A DNA stretch of 64,000 nucleotides from Thermococcus sp. EP1 (GTDB taxonomy: Archaea > Methanobacteriota_B > Thermococci > Thermococcales > Thermococcaceae): positions 124,001 to 188,000 of the forward strand of contig NZ_JXCG01000001.1 of the NCBI RefSeq assembly GCF_001317345.1, given 5' to 3'. Position numbers and translations under genes: made by a program. The notes beneath the pieces were generated by a model, which was not told where the DNA came from, ran no database searches, and was given only the letters and a program-made list of their open reading frames with translations. This document shows, piece after piece, positions 1 through 9,181 of this stretch; position 1 is the first letter of the stretch, and each line of letters starts with the position of its first letter.

Positions 1-1319
1 TAACAGACATCAAAGGGAGGAAAGAAGCCATAGGAAAACTAATTGAAAGGTTTAACAAACTAACTCAGAAGCTTACTGACGACATAACAAGAATTTCCTC
101 TTCACTTAACTTCTCAATAAGATCCCCTACAGCATTTACTGTTTACGAAAGTGATCAACCAATGAACGAGCTTTTCGCTTACCATTACCTCCGCTCAAAT
201 AAAGAACGCATTATAGAAGCATTTGAGACTGTAATAAGACGAATTAAGAGAAACCTAATTATTAATGAGGAACTACTCGAATTCTATGAAGTAGACGATA
301 TAAGTCCCGAAACCCTTGTGTCACTCACCCAACATCCCGAATATATTATACCTACTGGAGAAGATATTCCCGTGGCGAAATATTTAGATGGTTATGTTCC
401 TACCAAAGTTTTTGGCTTTAGAAAGTACGAGAGTTTCGACACTCCCGAAAATCGTTTTGTTAAGCACTTCTTGAAACTCCTTATTGAATGGGCCGAAAAA
501 GTAATCAATACATTTAAAGGAAAAGTGACTGTTGAACCTATTAGTGAAGTCCTTGGTGAGCTTGAGTTCATAATGAGCGATGGAATATGGGATGAAATCG
601 GTGAGATGACACTTTTCCCATACACTTCACAGACTCTTCTCAAAGGAGATGGCTATAAGGAGCTTTTGGAACTATATCGCGAATTTACTTCGTACGTGCC
701 GTTCTTTGATGACCTTCAGAGGGTAATAGACAACAAGGACATTGCTAAGCTCTATGAGTACTGGACCTTCTTTAGGCTCGTGGAGGAGCTTGGGAAAATA
801 TTCGGTAAAAAAGAACTCAAGATAACTATTGAACCCACAGGAGAACTATTGGAAAAGGAAGGAAAAGTTTATGCCAAGTTCGACAATGGTTGGCGTCTGT
901 ACTACAACAAAAGGCTCACATTAAGAAAATGGAGCTACTCTGTAACGCTGAGGCCAGATTTCTCACTCTTTAACGATGATCCATCAAAGAAAAGTACAAA
1001 ACTAATCGGAGTTTTTGATGCAAAGTTCAAGCTTGATATTGTAGATACAGAACAAGAGAGAAAAGATTTTGATATTGAGAGTGAAGAAGCAGAAAAAAGC
1101 GAAAACCACACAGCTCGGGCAAAGACGGGGGATATTTACAAAATGCACACCTACAGAGACGCTTTGGGATGCAGGTTTGCAGTGGTAGTTTATCCGGGGG
1201 AAGGGAGTATATTTTTTGATGTGAAGAATGGTAAAATCACAAAGCCTTCATTGGATGAAATATTGATAGGATATGTTGAAGGAGTTGGATATCTGAGTTT
1301 CAAGCCTGAACGAAGGTGA
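1..1319 (+). CDS. McrC-like DUF2357 nuclease subunit (5'-truncated by window edge)
   Basis: The frame is open from base 3 to the stop at 1317-1319, so the true start lies left of the window; the first in-window ATG (162) is probably internal. The C-terminal half carries a PD-(D/E)XK-type nuclease signature: an RPDFSLF acidic site followed by GVFDAKFK at about 335 codons from the window edge. This is the layout of DUF2357 proteins, which act as the nuclease partner of McrB-like AAA+ motors. The next gene starts 6 bp downstream and encodes such a motor. Inferred role: DNA cleavage subunit of a type IV, modification-dependent restriction system. Identification rests on motif, size and context; full N-terminal architecture cannot be seen. 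Confidence 0.75.
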   Translation, partial: TDIKGRKEAIGKLIERFNKLTQKLTDDITRISSSLNFSIRSPTAFTVYESDQPMNELFAYHYLRSNKERIIEAFETVIRRIKRNLIINEELLEFYEVDDISPETLVSLTQHPEYIIPTGEDIPVAKYLDGYVPTKVFGFRKYESFDTPENRFVKHFLKLLIEWAEKVINTFKGKVTVEPISEVLGELEFIMSDGIWDEIGEMTLFPYTSQTLLKGDGYKELLELYREFTSYVPFFDDLQRVIDNKDIAKLYEYWTFFRLVEELGKIFGKKELKITIEPTGELLEKEGKVYAKFDNGWRLYYNKRLTLRKWSYSVTLRPDFSLFNDDPSKKSTKLIGVFDAKFKLDIVDTEQERKDFDIESEEAEKSENHTARAKTGDIYKMHTYRDALGCRFAVVVYPGEGSIFFDVKNGKITKPSLDEILIGYVEGVGYLSFKPERR

Positions 1320-1325
1320 TGGGTG

Positions 1326-4259
1326 ATGTCTAGGAGGATTGATGAAATATTATCTGTGCTTGAGGAAATTAAGAACATATACTCTCCAGAAAGAGACTTG
1401 AAAGAGATAAGATTAGAAGCTACTAAGAACGTCGCAAGGAGAGAGGGAGTAGAAATAGAAACTGTGGTTGATAAGTATACTAGACAACTTAATTTAGACA
1501 CTTCTGGGTTTGACAAACTATTAACAGAATGGATAGTCAACAATAACCCCATACCTTTAATGCAAAGGTTACTAAAATATGCTGTTGATGAAGAAGATAG
1601 AAAAGGAATTCGTGAATTCTTTGGAAACTCTGAAAAGCAGGTAAAAAGAAGAGATGTAATTGGGATAGTTGCAAATATTGCTTGGGCCCATAATAGATGG
1701 AGAGAGTTTGATGGGCTGGATGATAAGATAAGAGAGAAGTATGGATTTGAGTATGTTAAGCAGACAGGATTTGCTCATGAATGGTGGAATTTCTATGAAG
1801 ACTTTGACTCAGAATACTACTATGGTCATATTGAAAGCAGAGGAAAGCTCAGCAAGTTTAATAGTGGGGGTTTGATCCTTTTTATTTCTCGGAATGTAGA
1901 TGATAACAACTTTTATTTTGTGGGCTTTTATGGAGATGCGGAATACTCAGAAAGTGGTTTTAGAACCGGTAAGACACTTAGAGATCTTCTACCAGGTGAC
2001 TTTAAAGAGACCTTAAAAAACTCAATAGAAACTGGGAAAATCTCTGGAAAACATGCAGATTATCTCAGAACAATATTATTTGAAAGTCCTGAAGAAGTAA
2101 CAAGAAAATTCAGGGCAAGAAAAGCACACTCAGCAGTGTTCCTTGAGGAAGGGTATGTTCAAATTTCTTCTGCGGATTTAGGAATCAAAAAATTTGGTCA
2201 AAATAAGGTGATATATATTGGAGAAAACGAAAGTATTAAGCCAGAAAAGATATTTAACCTTCTTTTAAAGGCCAAACATAGACATGAAGACGTTCTACGA
2301 ACTTTAAAGCATGATGATGTGAAAAGAGAGGAAGTACAGAGTATTATTGGGAAAATAGATTGGGTTTTAAAGACATGTTTCAGGGGAGGTTATTTTATGA
2401 ATGTTGATGCTCTAAAACGAATTTTAAAGGAACAAAAAGAAGGACATAGTAAAGAATGGGCAGAAATTAGAGATAAAACACTTAAGATACTTCAAGAGAT
2501 GGGAAATATCCTTCTAAAAGAAGAACTTAAGGAAGAAGACATTAGCAAGTTCAAGAAGCTCAGAGATAGGCTACCTAAACCTCCATGGTACCAAGTTGAG
2601 ATTGAAAATATCGGGATCAAGAAATATTTTACAAATATTAGAGGCATTCTGCAAATAGTTGCTACAGTGAATTCAAGCAATTTTGAAAATAAATTGAATG
2701 AATTTGAAAAACTGTTAATAAATACCACGAATAAGATGTCTGGTATAAATATCGGAGTATTAAGTGTGTGGATGGCTTTAGTAAATCCAAAATTCTTCAT
2801 GCCAACAAACAATACAACACTACCAGAGAACTTGAGGAAAAGAGTAAGCATGGAGAGATTCTGGGGAAGTGACTCTGACCCTCGAAAATTTGTAGAATTC
2901 ATTAAAGTTGTCAACGAGATCAGAGAGGAACTTGGTATACATAGTATGGCAGAAGTAGCCTATTATCTAAGTAAATATAAACAAGAAAATGATAAGGTGA
3001 GTCTAAACAACTACTTCGCCTCCAAAGGCTACTACTTTCCAGAGCACATTATTGCTCAATTTTACACCGCCCTAAAAACTAAGGGCTTCGTCATTCTCTC
3101 CGGCCTCACAGGAACGGGCAAAACAAAGATAGTGCAAGAGTTAGCAGAGCTTCTTGATAATTCAAAGGAAAACCTCTTATTTATCCCAGTTCGTCCAGAT
3201 TGGCGCGATTCAAAGGCCTTACTTGGTTACTATAATCCTCTGAATGGAGAATATCAAAAGACCGATCTCCTTGAGTTCATCCTAAAAGCAAAAAAAGATT
3301 ACGAGCAGAATAAAGAGAATGCCATGCCTTATTTTATCCTTCTAGACGAGATGAATCTTGCTCACGTAGAATACTACTTCGCCGAGTTCTTAAGTGTTCT
3401 GGAGAGTGGATGGGAAGACGATAGAGACGATAAATGGATCACTCGGAAAGGGGTACCTATTCATAATAACACCTGGTTGCATGCCCTGCAAGGAATCCCT
3501 CAAGAGATCAATCTTCCTCCCAACCTCTACATCATCGGTACAGTCAATATGGATGAGACAACATATTCCTTCAGCCCGAAGGTTCTTGATAGAGCTTTTA
3601 CTATAGAATTTCATGACGTTAAATTAGATGAATACTCAAAGACATTTGAAAAAACGAACGATGAGAAAGAGGGTTATTCAGCACTTCGTAACAGAATTTT
3701 GGAAGATTTAAGGAAAAATGGTAAATTTTTGGCTGTTTTAAAGAAAGAAGACATTAAACCGGCCCTCAACGAGTTGAAGGATAAGCACAATAAATACTGG
3801 CAAATACTCCAGCAACTCAACGAAGCCCTTGAACCTTATGACTTAAACTTCGGCTACCGTGTCGTTGATGAGATAGCACTATTTTTCATTAATGCCAAGG
3901 AAAGCTGGAAAAAAGACATAATACACTTTGAAAACGAAGATGAAATCTTCGACCTTGCACTACTTATGAAAATCCTTCCAAAGTTTCATGGCAATAGGAA
4001 AAAGCTTGAGAAGCCTTTGAAAGAAATTCTAAAGCTTTGCATAAAGGAAAATGAACAGATAACCGTGAAGCTCAAGACAGATGAAAAGATCAGATTACCA
4101 GACGATATTGATAAGCTCAATAGTGATGTAATTGTGGTTATGCTTGGCAACTGGAAAAAGGAGGAATATGAAAAGTACTTCCGCTTTAAACATACAGCCA
4201 AGAAAGTCCTTCGCATGCTCAGACAGCTCTATGAGATTGGCTTTGCAAGCTTTAGTTGA
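1326..4259 (+). CDS. McrB-like AAA+ NTPase of a restriction system
   Basis: About 977 residues. The ATG at 1326 sits 5 nt after an AGGTGAT ribosome site; a GTG at 1323 is in frame but too close to it. The C-terminal third is an AAA+ motor of the McrB group: Walker A GLTGTGKTK near residue 595, Walker B FILLDEMN near 672, and a GTVNMDE sensor-like segment near 737 followed by an LDRA motif. Residues 1-550 lack obvious motifs apart from an aromatic-rich stretch near 140-230 (WWNFYEDFDSEYYYGH), a plausible modified-base-binding module. McrB homologues in Thermococcus are known to read modified DNA through a YTH-like domain, but I cannot assign that fold here. It forms an operon with the upstream nuclease and converges on the deacetylase gene. 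Confidence 0.8.
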   Translation: MSRRIDEILSVLEEIKNIYSPERDLKEIRLEATKNVARREGVEIETVVDKYTRQLNLDTSGFDKLLTEWIVNNNPIPLMQRLLKYAVDEEDRKGIREFFGNSEKQVKRRDVIGIVANIAWAHNRWREFDGLDDKIREKYGFEYVKQTGFAHEWWNFYEDFDSEYYYGHIESRGKLSKFNSGGLILFISRNVDDNNFYFVGFYGDAEYSESGFRTGKTLRDLLPGDFKETLKNSIETGKISGKHADYLRTILFESPEEVTRKFRARKAHSAVFLEEGYVQISSADLGIKKFGQNKVIYIGENESIKPEKIFNLLLKAKHRHEDVLRTLKHDDVKREEVQSIIGKIDWVLKTCFRGGYFMNVDALKRILKEQKEGHSKEWAEIRDKTLKILQEMGNILLKEELKEEDISKFKKLRDRLPKPPWYQVEIENIGIKKYFTNIRGILQIVATVNSSNFENKLNEFEKLLINTTNKMSGINIGVLSVWMALVNPKFFMPTNNTTLPENLRKRVSMERFWGSDSDPRKFVEFIKVVNEIREELGIHSMAEVAYYLSKYKQENDKVSLNNYFASKGYYFPEHIIAQFYTALKTKGFVILSGLTGTGKTKIVQELAELLDNSKENLLFIPVRPDWRDSKALLGYYNPLNGEYQKTDLLEFILKAKKDYEQNKENAMPYFILLDEMNLAHVEYYFAEFLSVLESGWEDDRDDKWITRKGVPIHNNTWLHALQGIPQEINLPPNLYIIGTVNMDETTYSFSPKVLDRAFTIEFHDVKLDEYSKTFEKTNDEKEGYSALRNRILEDLRKNGKFLAVLKKEDIKPALNELKDKHNKYWQILQQLNEALEPYDLNFGYRVVDEIALFFINAKESWKKDIIHFENEDEIFDLALLMKILPKFHGNRKKLEKPLKEILKLCIKENEQITVKLKTDEKIRLPDDIDKLNSDVIVVMLGNWKKEEYEKYFRFKHTAKKVLRMLRQLYEIGFASFS

Positions 4260-4279
4260 TTTTCTAATTATTTACCACG

Positions 4280-5281
4280 CTAAATCCCCCACCACTCACT
4301 CTGTATCTCCCTAACCTCTTCAACAACCTTAATTGTTCCATATTTTGGAGAAATCTTCTCAAGTTCCGGCTCCCCTTCGAGATAACCTTCAATAAAAGCA
4401 GGGAGACCTTTTCTTAAGCCCACACTGTATCCCCCTTCAAGAATAAGGGCCAAACTAAACCTTGAAAGCGAAGCCCCAGCAAAGTGATAAAATCTCTCAC
4501 TCAGCTCCATCGTAGCTAAGCCATCCCCTTTAAAGGCATCAAAGCCCGCTGAGACCACAATGGCCCGTGGCCCGATATCCTCTAAAATAGGAAGAACTAT
4601 TTCCTGCCAAACAAAGATGTAATCATCATCTTTTGAATAGTGCGGCATTGGGAGGTTTATTTTACTTCCCTCCGCACCCTTCCCGCCAATTTCATATATA
4701 TCACCACTCCCTGGATAGATCCCACTTTCATGGAGATCTATATGAACAATATCCTCCTCATCCCAAAATATATCCTGCGTACCATTGCCATGATGAACAT
4801 CAAAATCTATTATAACAACCTTTCCAGCTTTTTCTTTCAGCATTAATGCCGCTCCTGCAGCGTTATTAAATATGCAAAAACCAAGGGTAGGTGCACCAAG
4901 GGCCCTTCCCTTTTTCCCTGCATGATGTCCTGGAGGCCTAACCAAAGCCAAATAAACGTCCTTCTTTTTGAGTGCGAGCTTTGCCACTTGCATAGATGCC
5001 CCAAAAGCTGTGAGGGCTGCTTCCCATGTGTGCGGAGAAACGTATGTATCCGGGTCAACAAAAGAGAATCCACTCTCAGAAAGAGCCTGTATCTTTTTAA
5101 CGTATTCATTTGAGTGAACTTTTAAAATATCGTTTATTCCTGCCATAGGAGGTTGCTCAACATTAATCCAGAGACCACGTTCTTTAAGTCCTTCAATTGT
5201 AAGTTCAAGCCTTTTTGGGTTTTCAGGATGATATCCTTCTGGTTTATGATCTTTAAAGACCTCGGAATAAAAAATTCTCAT
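4280..5281 (-). CDS. Histone deacetylase superfamily amidohydrolase
   Basis: 333 residues, about the length of a single-domain HDAC/acetoin-utilization/acetylpolyamine amidohydrolase. Visible family motifs are RPPGHHAG (tandem catalytic His), FNNAAGAA, IDFDVHHGNGTQ (zinc-binding Asp/His) and LEGGYS near the end. The ATG follows GGGAGGG. It lies 30 bp downstream of tbp on the same strand, so the two are probably cotranscribed. Substrate is unknown: candidates are acetyl-lysine proteins such as Alba or histones, or acetylpolyamines. Thermococcales make long and branched polyamines, and a branched polyamine synthase lies in this window. Fold assignment is secure; physiological role is not. Confidence 0.88.
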   Translation of the reverse strand: MRIFYSEVFKDHKPEGYHPENPKRLELTIEGLKERGLWINVEQPPMAGINDILKVHSNEYVKKIQALSESGFSFVDPDTYVSPHTWEAALTAFGASMQVAKLALKKKDVYLALVRPPGHHAGKKGRALGAPTLGFCIFNNAAGAALMLKEKAGKVVIIDFDVHHGNGTQDIFWDEEDIVHIDLHESGIYPGSGDIYEIGGKGAEGSKINLPMPHYSKDDDYIFVWQEIVLPILEDIGPRAIVVSAGFDAFKGDGLATMELSERFYHFAGASLSRFSLALILEGGYSVGLRKGLPAFIEGYLEGEPELEKISPKYGTIKVVEEVREIQSEWWGI

Positions 5282-5311
5282 ATTCCCTCCCTTAGAAAAG
5301 TGGAAAAAAGA

Positions 5312-5881
5312 TTAGAATTCCTCTTCTTCAATAAGCCCATATTTATCAAGCTCGTGAAGAAGCTTTCTAACAGCCTCCCATGCATCATGTTCACTTTTTG
5401 CACCACTACAAACGATCTTTCCAGAGCTAAAGAGTAGTATAACTGCTTTAGGATCCTTAACACGATAGATGACGCCCGGGAACTGTTCGGGCTCATATTC
5501 ACAGTTGGGTAACACAAGAGCAACAGCATCGAGATTAAACTCCATCTTAAGATCGCCACTAAACACCATATTTTGAATATCTATTTCAGGAGCTCTGCTG
5601 AATTTAGTCCCAATCTTTGAAAGCATTTCAACGAGCTTTGAAACCGCTGCTTGGATATCATCAACACTCTTTGCTCCTGTTACGACAAGTTTTCCAGAAC
5701 TAAATACTAGAAGAGCAACCTTTGGCTCATCAAAGCGGCATATTATCCCTGGGAACTCCTCTGGATTATACTTTGAATGGGGACATATCTCTATAACTTT
5801 CTCAAGGTCTAGTGAAGCAAAAAGATCCACTGAAGCGACGATATTCTCTATTCTAAGCTCCACATTGCTCATGTCAACCAA
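5312..5881 (-). CDS. tbp: TATA-box-binding protein TBP
   Basis: Two imperfect repeats of about 90 residues give the saddle-shaped promoter-recognition factor. The repeats carry the matching elements [13 protein letters not shown] and [13 protein letters not shown], and EFPGIICR and QFPGVIYR. An acidic EEEEF tail ends the protein. I place the start at the TTG at 5881, giving [13 protein letters not shown] and 189 residues. It lies 6 nt after a strong AAGGAGGTG ribosome site and reproduces the N-terminus remembered for Pyrococcus TBP. The GTG at 5890 overlaps the ribosome site and the ATG at 5872 is less well spaced. It heads a short minus-strand operon with the HDAC-family gene. Confidence 0.97.
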   Translation of the reverse strand: MVDMSNVELRIENIVASVDLFASLDLEKVIEICPHSKYNPEEFPGIICRFDEPKVALLVFSSGKLVVTGAKSVDDIQAAVSKLVEMLSKIGTKFSRAPEIDIQNMVFSGDLKMEFNLDAVALVLPNCEYEPEQFPGVIYRVKDPKAVILLFSSGKIVCSGAKSEHDAWEAVRKLLHELDKYGLIEEEEF

Positions 5882-5915
5882 GTTTTGCACCTCCTTAAGC
5901 TGGGTTTAAAAACCC

Positions 5916-5925
5916 TTTTATAAAT
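5916..5925 (-). promoter_or_regulatory. TATA box of the tbp-deacetylase operon
   Basis: On the minus strand ATTTATAAAA lies about 26 nt upstream of roughly position 5895. This predicts a short leader that carries the AAGGAGGTG ribosome site and starts translation at the TTG at 5881. A second AT-rich TTTAAA lies further upstream. Confidence 0.55.
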
Positions 5926-6057
5926 AACTCCACCGGGGTTTTTAAAGTTTAGCTGACAAAAATTAAAAGAAATTCAAGTACCTCATTAAGACTTCTATCT
6001 TAACGCTCTCAAAAAACTTTAAGTAGTTTGACTCAGGTTATTTTTTAGGTGAAAACC

Positions 6058-7056
6058 ATGCTAGTAGAGATGCTCAGAGAAATAACTCAAATACCGGGTA
6101 TATCGGGATATGAAGATGGAGTAAGGACAAAGTTGATTGAATGGATAGAACCATACGCCAATTACAAAGTAGACACAATAGGAAACCTTATCGTAGAGCT
6201 TGGAGAGGGTGAAGAGAAAGCCATTTTCATGGCACATATGGATGAGATCGGGCTCTTAATCACAAGTATAACAAAAAATGGAAAGCTTAAGTTTAGAAAA
6301 ATTGGCGGAATAGATGACAGACTTTTATTAGGTAGACACGTAGAGCTTATAACCGAAAAAGGAAAACTTGACGGAGTGATAGGGGTTACTCCAGTTCATT
6401 TGAACTTAGAGAGAAAGTTTGAAACTCTCCCATGGCATGCTTTAGAAATAGACATTGGAGCAGAATCAAAAGAAGAAGCTGAGAGAATGGGAGTTAAAGT
6501 ACTTGATTTCGCTGTTTTTAAGAAGCACTTTAGCGTCTTGAACAAGAAATACGTGGTGACAAGATCATTGGATGATAGATTTGGGGTCATTGCCCTTGTA
6601 GAGGCAATAAAAAATTTAGTCGATCATGATTTAGATGGTAAGTACATCTTCGCATTCACAGTTCAGGAAGAAATTGGTCTTAAAGGTGCAAAATTCTTGG
6701 CAAATACCTACTCCCCCAAGTATGCTATAGCCGTGGATTCCTTTGCATGCTGCTCATTCCTAACCGGAGATGTAAAATTAGGGAAAGGAGCAGTTATAAG
6801 AGCCGTTGACAATTCAGCCGTATACACTCCTTCTTTAGCAAGAAAGGCTCTTGAGATAGCACAGAGAAACAACATTCCTATACAGATTGGTGTTACTGGA
6901 GGAGGAACCGATGCATCAGTATTCGAAACTAAAAGCCAGACATTAGCCCTAAGCGTCCCTATAAGATACCTTCATAGTGAGACGGAAATGTTACACATAA
7001 GAGATTTAGAGGCCCTGATAAAACTGATCGAGGCATTAGCGTTTGAGCTTGAGTGA
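6058..7056 (+). CDS. M42 family metallo-aminopeptidase (glutamyl aminopeptidase/endoglucanase-like)
   Basis: About 332 residues. M42 motifs are present: AHMDEIGLL (first metal His/Asp), SLDDRFG (bridging Asp), VQEEIGLKG (catalytic and metal Glu pair), AVDSF, and a C-terminal YLHSETEM with the last metal His. These enzymes form large tetrahedral complexes that trim peptides released by the proteasome. The ATG at 6058 follows GGTG by 6 nt; an in-frame GTG at 6049 overlaps that site and is less likely. A CTTTAAGTA element upstream (about 6018-6026) could be the TATA box. The downstream permease starts 13 nt after the stop. Confidence 0.92.
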   Translation: MLVEMLREITQIPGISGYEDGVRTKLIEWIEPYANYKVDTIGNLIVELGEGEEKAIFMAHMDEIGLLITSITKNGKLKFRKIGGIDDRLLLGRHVELITEKGKLDGVIGVTPVHLNLERKFETLPWHALEIDIGAESKEEAERMGVKVLDFAVFKKHFSVLNKKYVVTRSLDDRFGVIALVEAIKNLVDHDLDGKYIFAFTVQEEIGLKGAKFLANTYSPKYAIAVDSFACCSFLTGDVKLGKGAVIRAVDNSAVYTPSLARKALEIAQRNNIPIQIGVTGGGTDASVFETKSQTLALSVPIRYLHSETEMLHIRDLEALIKLIEALAFELE

Positions 7057-7069
7057 TGGAGGTGATTCC

Positions 7070-7834
7070 TTGCTTAAATCTTTAGGATACTTTGGAGTCG
7101 GCATATTCATAGGAATATTGGCTGCTTTATTTGGTCTAGGAGGAGGATTTCTAATAGTGCCAACCCTAAACCTTTTGGGAGTCGAAATCCACCATGCAGT
7201 TGGAACATCCTCAGCTGCTGTCGTCTTCACTTCTCTAAGCTCTGCTATAGCATATTCCCGACAAAAAAGGATACACTACAAAGTCGGCCTACTTTTAGCC
7301 AGTACAGCAGTAATAGGAGCTTATATTGGAGCATGGATGACTAGTTATATAAGTGCTACCCAGCTCAAAGTGATCTTCGGTGTCGTCCTCTTCTTAGTGG
7401 CAATAAAACTTTATCGTAAAAAGAGCAGAGAACCCCACGAAGTTGACTTAAACCAGGTAAAGCTAGACTACAAAATTGTCCCAATAGGAGGATTTATAGC
7501 TGGAATAGCAAGTGGGTTGCTTGGAATCGGCGGAGGGGCTATAAACGTGCCTTTTTTAACCTATATCGGACTGCCAATTCATTATGCAGTCGCTACATCA
7601 AGCTTCGCTATCGTGTTCACAGCTACGAGCGGAGCCTTGAAGCACTATATGCTTGGTAATGTCGAGGTAGAGTGGCTCCTTCTGCTTATCCCTGGTTTGA
7701 TAGTTGGTGCCCAAATAGGAGCAAGAATAGCAAAAAGAACCAAAGCAAGCAGTTTGACGAAAGCTTTTGCAGTTATTATGGCGTTATTGGCACTCAGGAT
7801 GATTCTTAAAGGACTTGGATATCCAATCCCTTGA
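7070..7834 (+). CDS. TauE/SafE (TSUP) family membrane permease
   Basis: About 254 residues with roughly eight hydrophobic segments and the family's duplicated glycine-rich motif (FGLGGGFLIVPTL early, LGIGGGAINVPFL in the second half). TSUP proteins move sulfite, sulfonates or other organic anions across the cytoplasmic membrane; the substrate cannot be read here. The chosen start is the TTG at 7070, 5 nt after GGAGGTG. An earlier in-frame TTG at 7043 would overlap the peptidase gene and has no ribosome site. It is probably cotranscribed with the M42 peptidase. Confidence 0.85.
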   Translation: MLKSLGYFGVGIFIGILAALFGLGGGFLIVPTLNLLGVEIHHAVGTSSAAVVFTSLSSAIAYSRQKRIHYKVGLLLASTAVIGAYIGAWMTSYISATQLKVIFGVVLFLVAIKLYRKKSREPHEVDLNQVKLDYKIVPIGGFIAGIASGLLGIGGGAINVPFLTYIGLPIHYAVATSSFAIVFTATSGALKHYMLGNVEVEWLLLLIPGLIVGAQIGARIAKRTKASSLTKAFAVIMALLALRMILKGLGYPIP

Positions 7835-7938
7835 TTTTGTTTTTACACTTTTCTTTAAACTTATCAAAATTCCCCAAACTGGATAGAATTCTAAGCCCAA
7901 ACTTATTAAAGATTCTAATCACAATTAAAATAAAAGAA

Positions 7939-7964
7939 CGAAACGATATGAAACTTTCGTTTCG
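7939..7964. repeat. Inverted repeat in the leader of the secreted-protein gene
   Basis: CGAAACG (7939-7945) and CGTTTCG (7958-7964) are perfect complements separated by 12 nt. The pair lies about 50 bp upstream of the ATG at 8015 and downstream of AT-rich TATA-like sequence near 7900. It could be a regulator site or an mRNA hairpin. The rest of 7835-8014 is AT-rich with no gene. Confidence 0.45.
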
Positions 7965-8014
7965 CCGAGTTCCTAAAGTGATGTACAATTCAACATACAT
8001 TTGGGTGAGGGATT

Positions 8015-9169
8015 ATGAAATTTAGTGGCCTTTGGTTGATGCTTATCTTAATTGGAGGTTTAATTCCCATAGGGGCTACTTTTGCCCAAAATCAATCAAC
8101 TAGTGAATATTTAGGTGAACAAAATAACGAGGAGATCGCTGGAGAGATTATAAATCAGCTAACAAAACTTAGCACTTTAGTGGATATACGAGTAAAACCA
8201 GTGAAAAGTAGATTACCTGAGAATCTCCTAAAAGACTACGATAAAGCCAAAGAGCTTAAAGAAAAAGCTCTTACCGAATACCAAAATGGAAACTATCCCC
8301 AAGCAATCCAATATTCTCTAGCTGCAATGAGGTACTACAAAGGGATTCTTAAGGCCCTCGAAGAAGATGAAAAAACTCCCGAAGTTTTAAGAACACAAAT
8401 TCAGGAAGAGAGCACCAGGATCTTCGCATACTTTACGTATGTGGAAAAGCTTATAGAAGTAGCAAAAAGTAAAGGGATAGACGTAGAGAACTTGACCAAG
8501 GCTTATGTTGAAGCTAAAACTGCTTATAATGAGGTTCTTAAATATATAAAGAATGGAAACCTTGAAGAGGCCAAAATAAGTCTAGAAAAAGCAAAACAAA
8601 AGAAAATAGAACTTGATATGGAGATTAGAGATGTTACAACTAAGCTGGCTTCAAAAAACGCAGAGATGATTGTGAAATCCTTCCTGATAAAGACCAATCA
8701 AAGTCTTACAATAGCTGAAAAAGCAATCGAATACGCAAAATCAATGGGACGAAATACTGAAGAAGCTGAAAAAGACGTGAAGGAGATAAGAGAAATATAC
8801 CTACAGGTCGCCCACTTAGCGAATGAAGGAAAATGGATAGATGCCCTTAGAGTGATCAGGGAAAATGCAGCCCATATGATAGGATTCTTCACGATAATTG
8901 AAAAGATAAAAAGAGAAAAAATGAACGCAGAAGTGTTTCTAACGATGACAAAAGAAAGGATTAGAAAAGATGCTACCGCCCTTGCCATCTTACGGAAGAA
9001 AGGGATAAACACTACAAGAGCAGAAATTCAGCTAAGAGGTGCAATTAATGAGTTTTCTATAGCAATTAACCTCATTAAGAAAAACGATGTAAACAGTGCA
9101 ATTCTACACTTGCAAAGAGCAAACAGGCTTCTCAGAGAGGTAGAGGAATTCATAAATGCAAATTCCTAA
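8015..9169 (+). CDS. Secreted helical-repeat protein of unknown function
   Basis: 384 residues. An N-terminal signal peptide (hydrophobic LWLMLILIGGLIPIG ending at ATFAQ) suggests export or lipid-independent anchoring. The rest is predicted almost entirely helical and contains at least three spaced copies of a unit of about 45 residues. The copies start near residues 150, 240 and 327 (SKGIDVENLTKAY, SMGRNTEEAEKDV, KKGINTTRAEIQL), each followed by a GN/GK/KND turn and an A-rich helix. An earlier divergent copy starts near residue 67. I recognise no named family. The next gene, a membrane-bound winged-helix protein, begins 12 nt after the stop, so the two may form a surface-sensing operon; this is inference from context. 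Confidence 0.8.
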   Translation: MKFSGLWLMLILIGGLIPIGATFAQNQSTSEYLGEQNNEEIAGEIINQLTKLSTLVDIRVKPVKSRLPENLLKDYDKAKELKEKALTEYQNGNYPQAIQYSLAAMRYYKGILKALEEDEKTPEVLRTQIQEESTRIFAYFTYVEKLIEVAKSKGIDVENLTKAYVEAKTAYNEVLKYIKNGNLEEAKISLEKAKQKKIELDMEIRDVTTKLASKNAEMIVKSFLIKTNQSLTIAEKAIEYAKSMGRNTEEAEKDVKEIREIYLQVAHLANEGKWIDALRVIRENAAHMIGFFTIIEKIKREKMNAEVFLTMTKERIRKDATALAILRKKGINTTRAEIQLRGAINEFSIAINLIKKNDVNSAILHLQRANRLLREVEEFINANS

Positions 9170-9181
9170 GGAGGTTGGGAG

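Noticed and set aside
6396-6590. Minus-strand frame inside the M42 peptidase gene
   Set aside because: Antisense shadow; no ribosome site, no domain.
7043-7069. Longer N-terminus for the TSUP permease starting at TTG 7043
   Set aside because: It would overlap the peptidase gene and place the GGAGGTG ribosome site inside the coding region.
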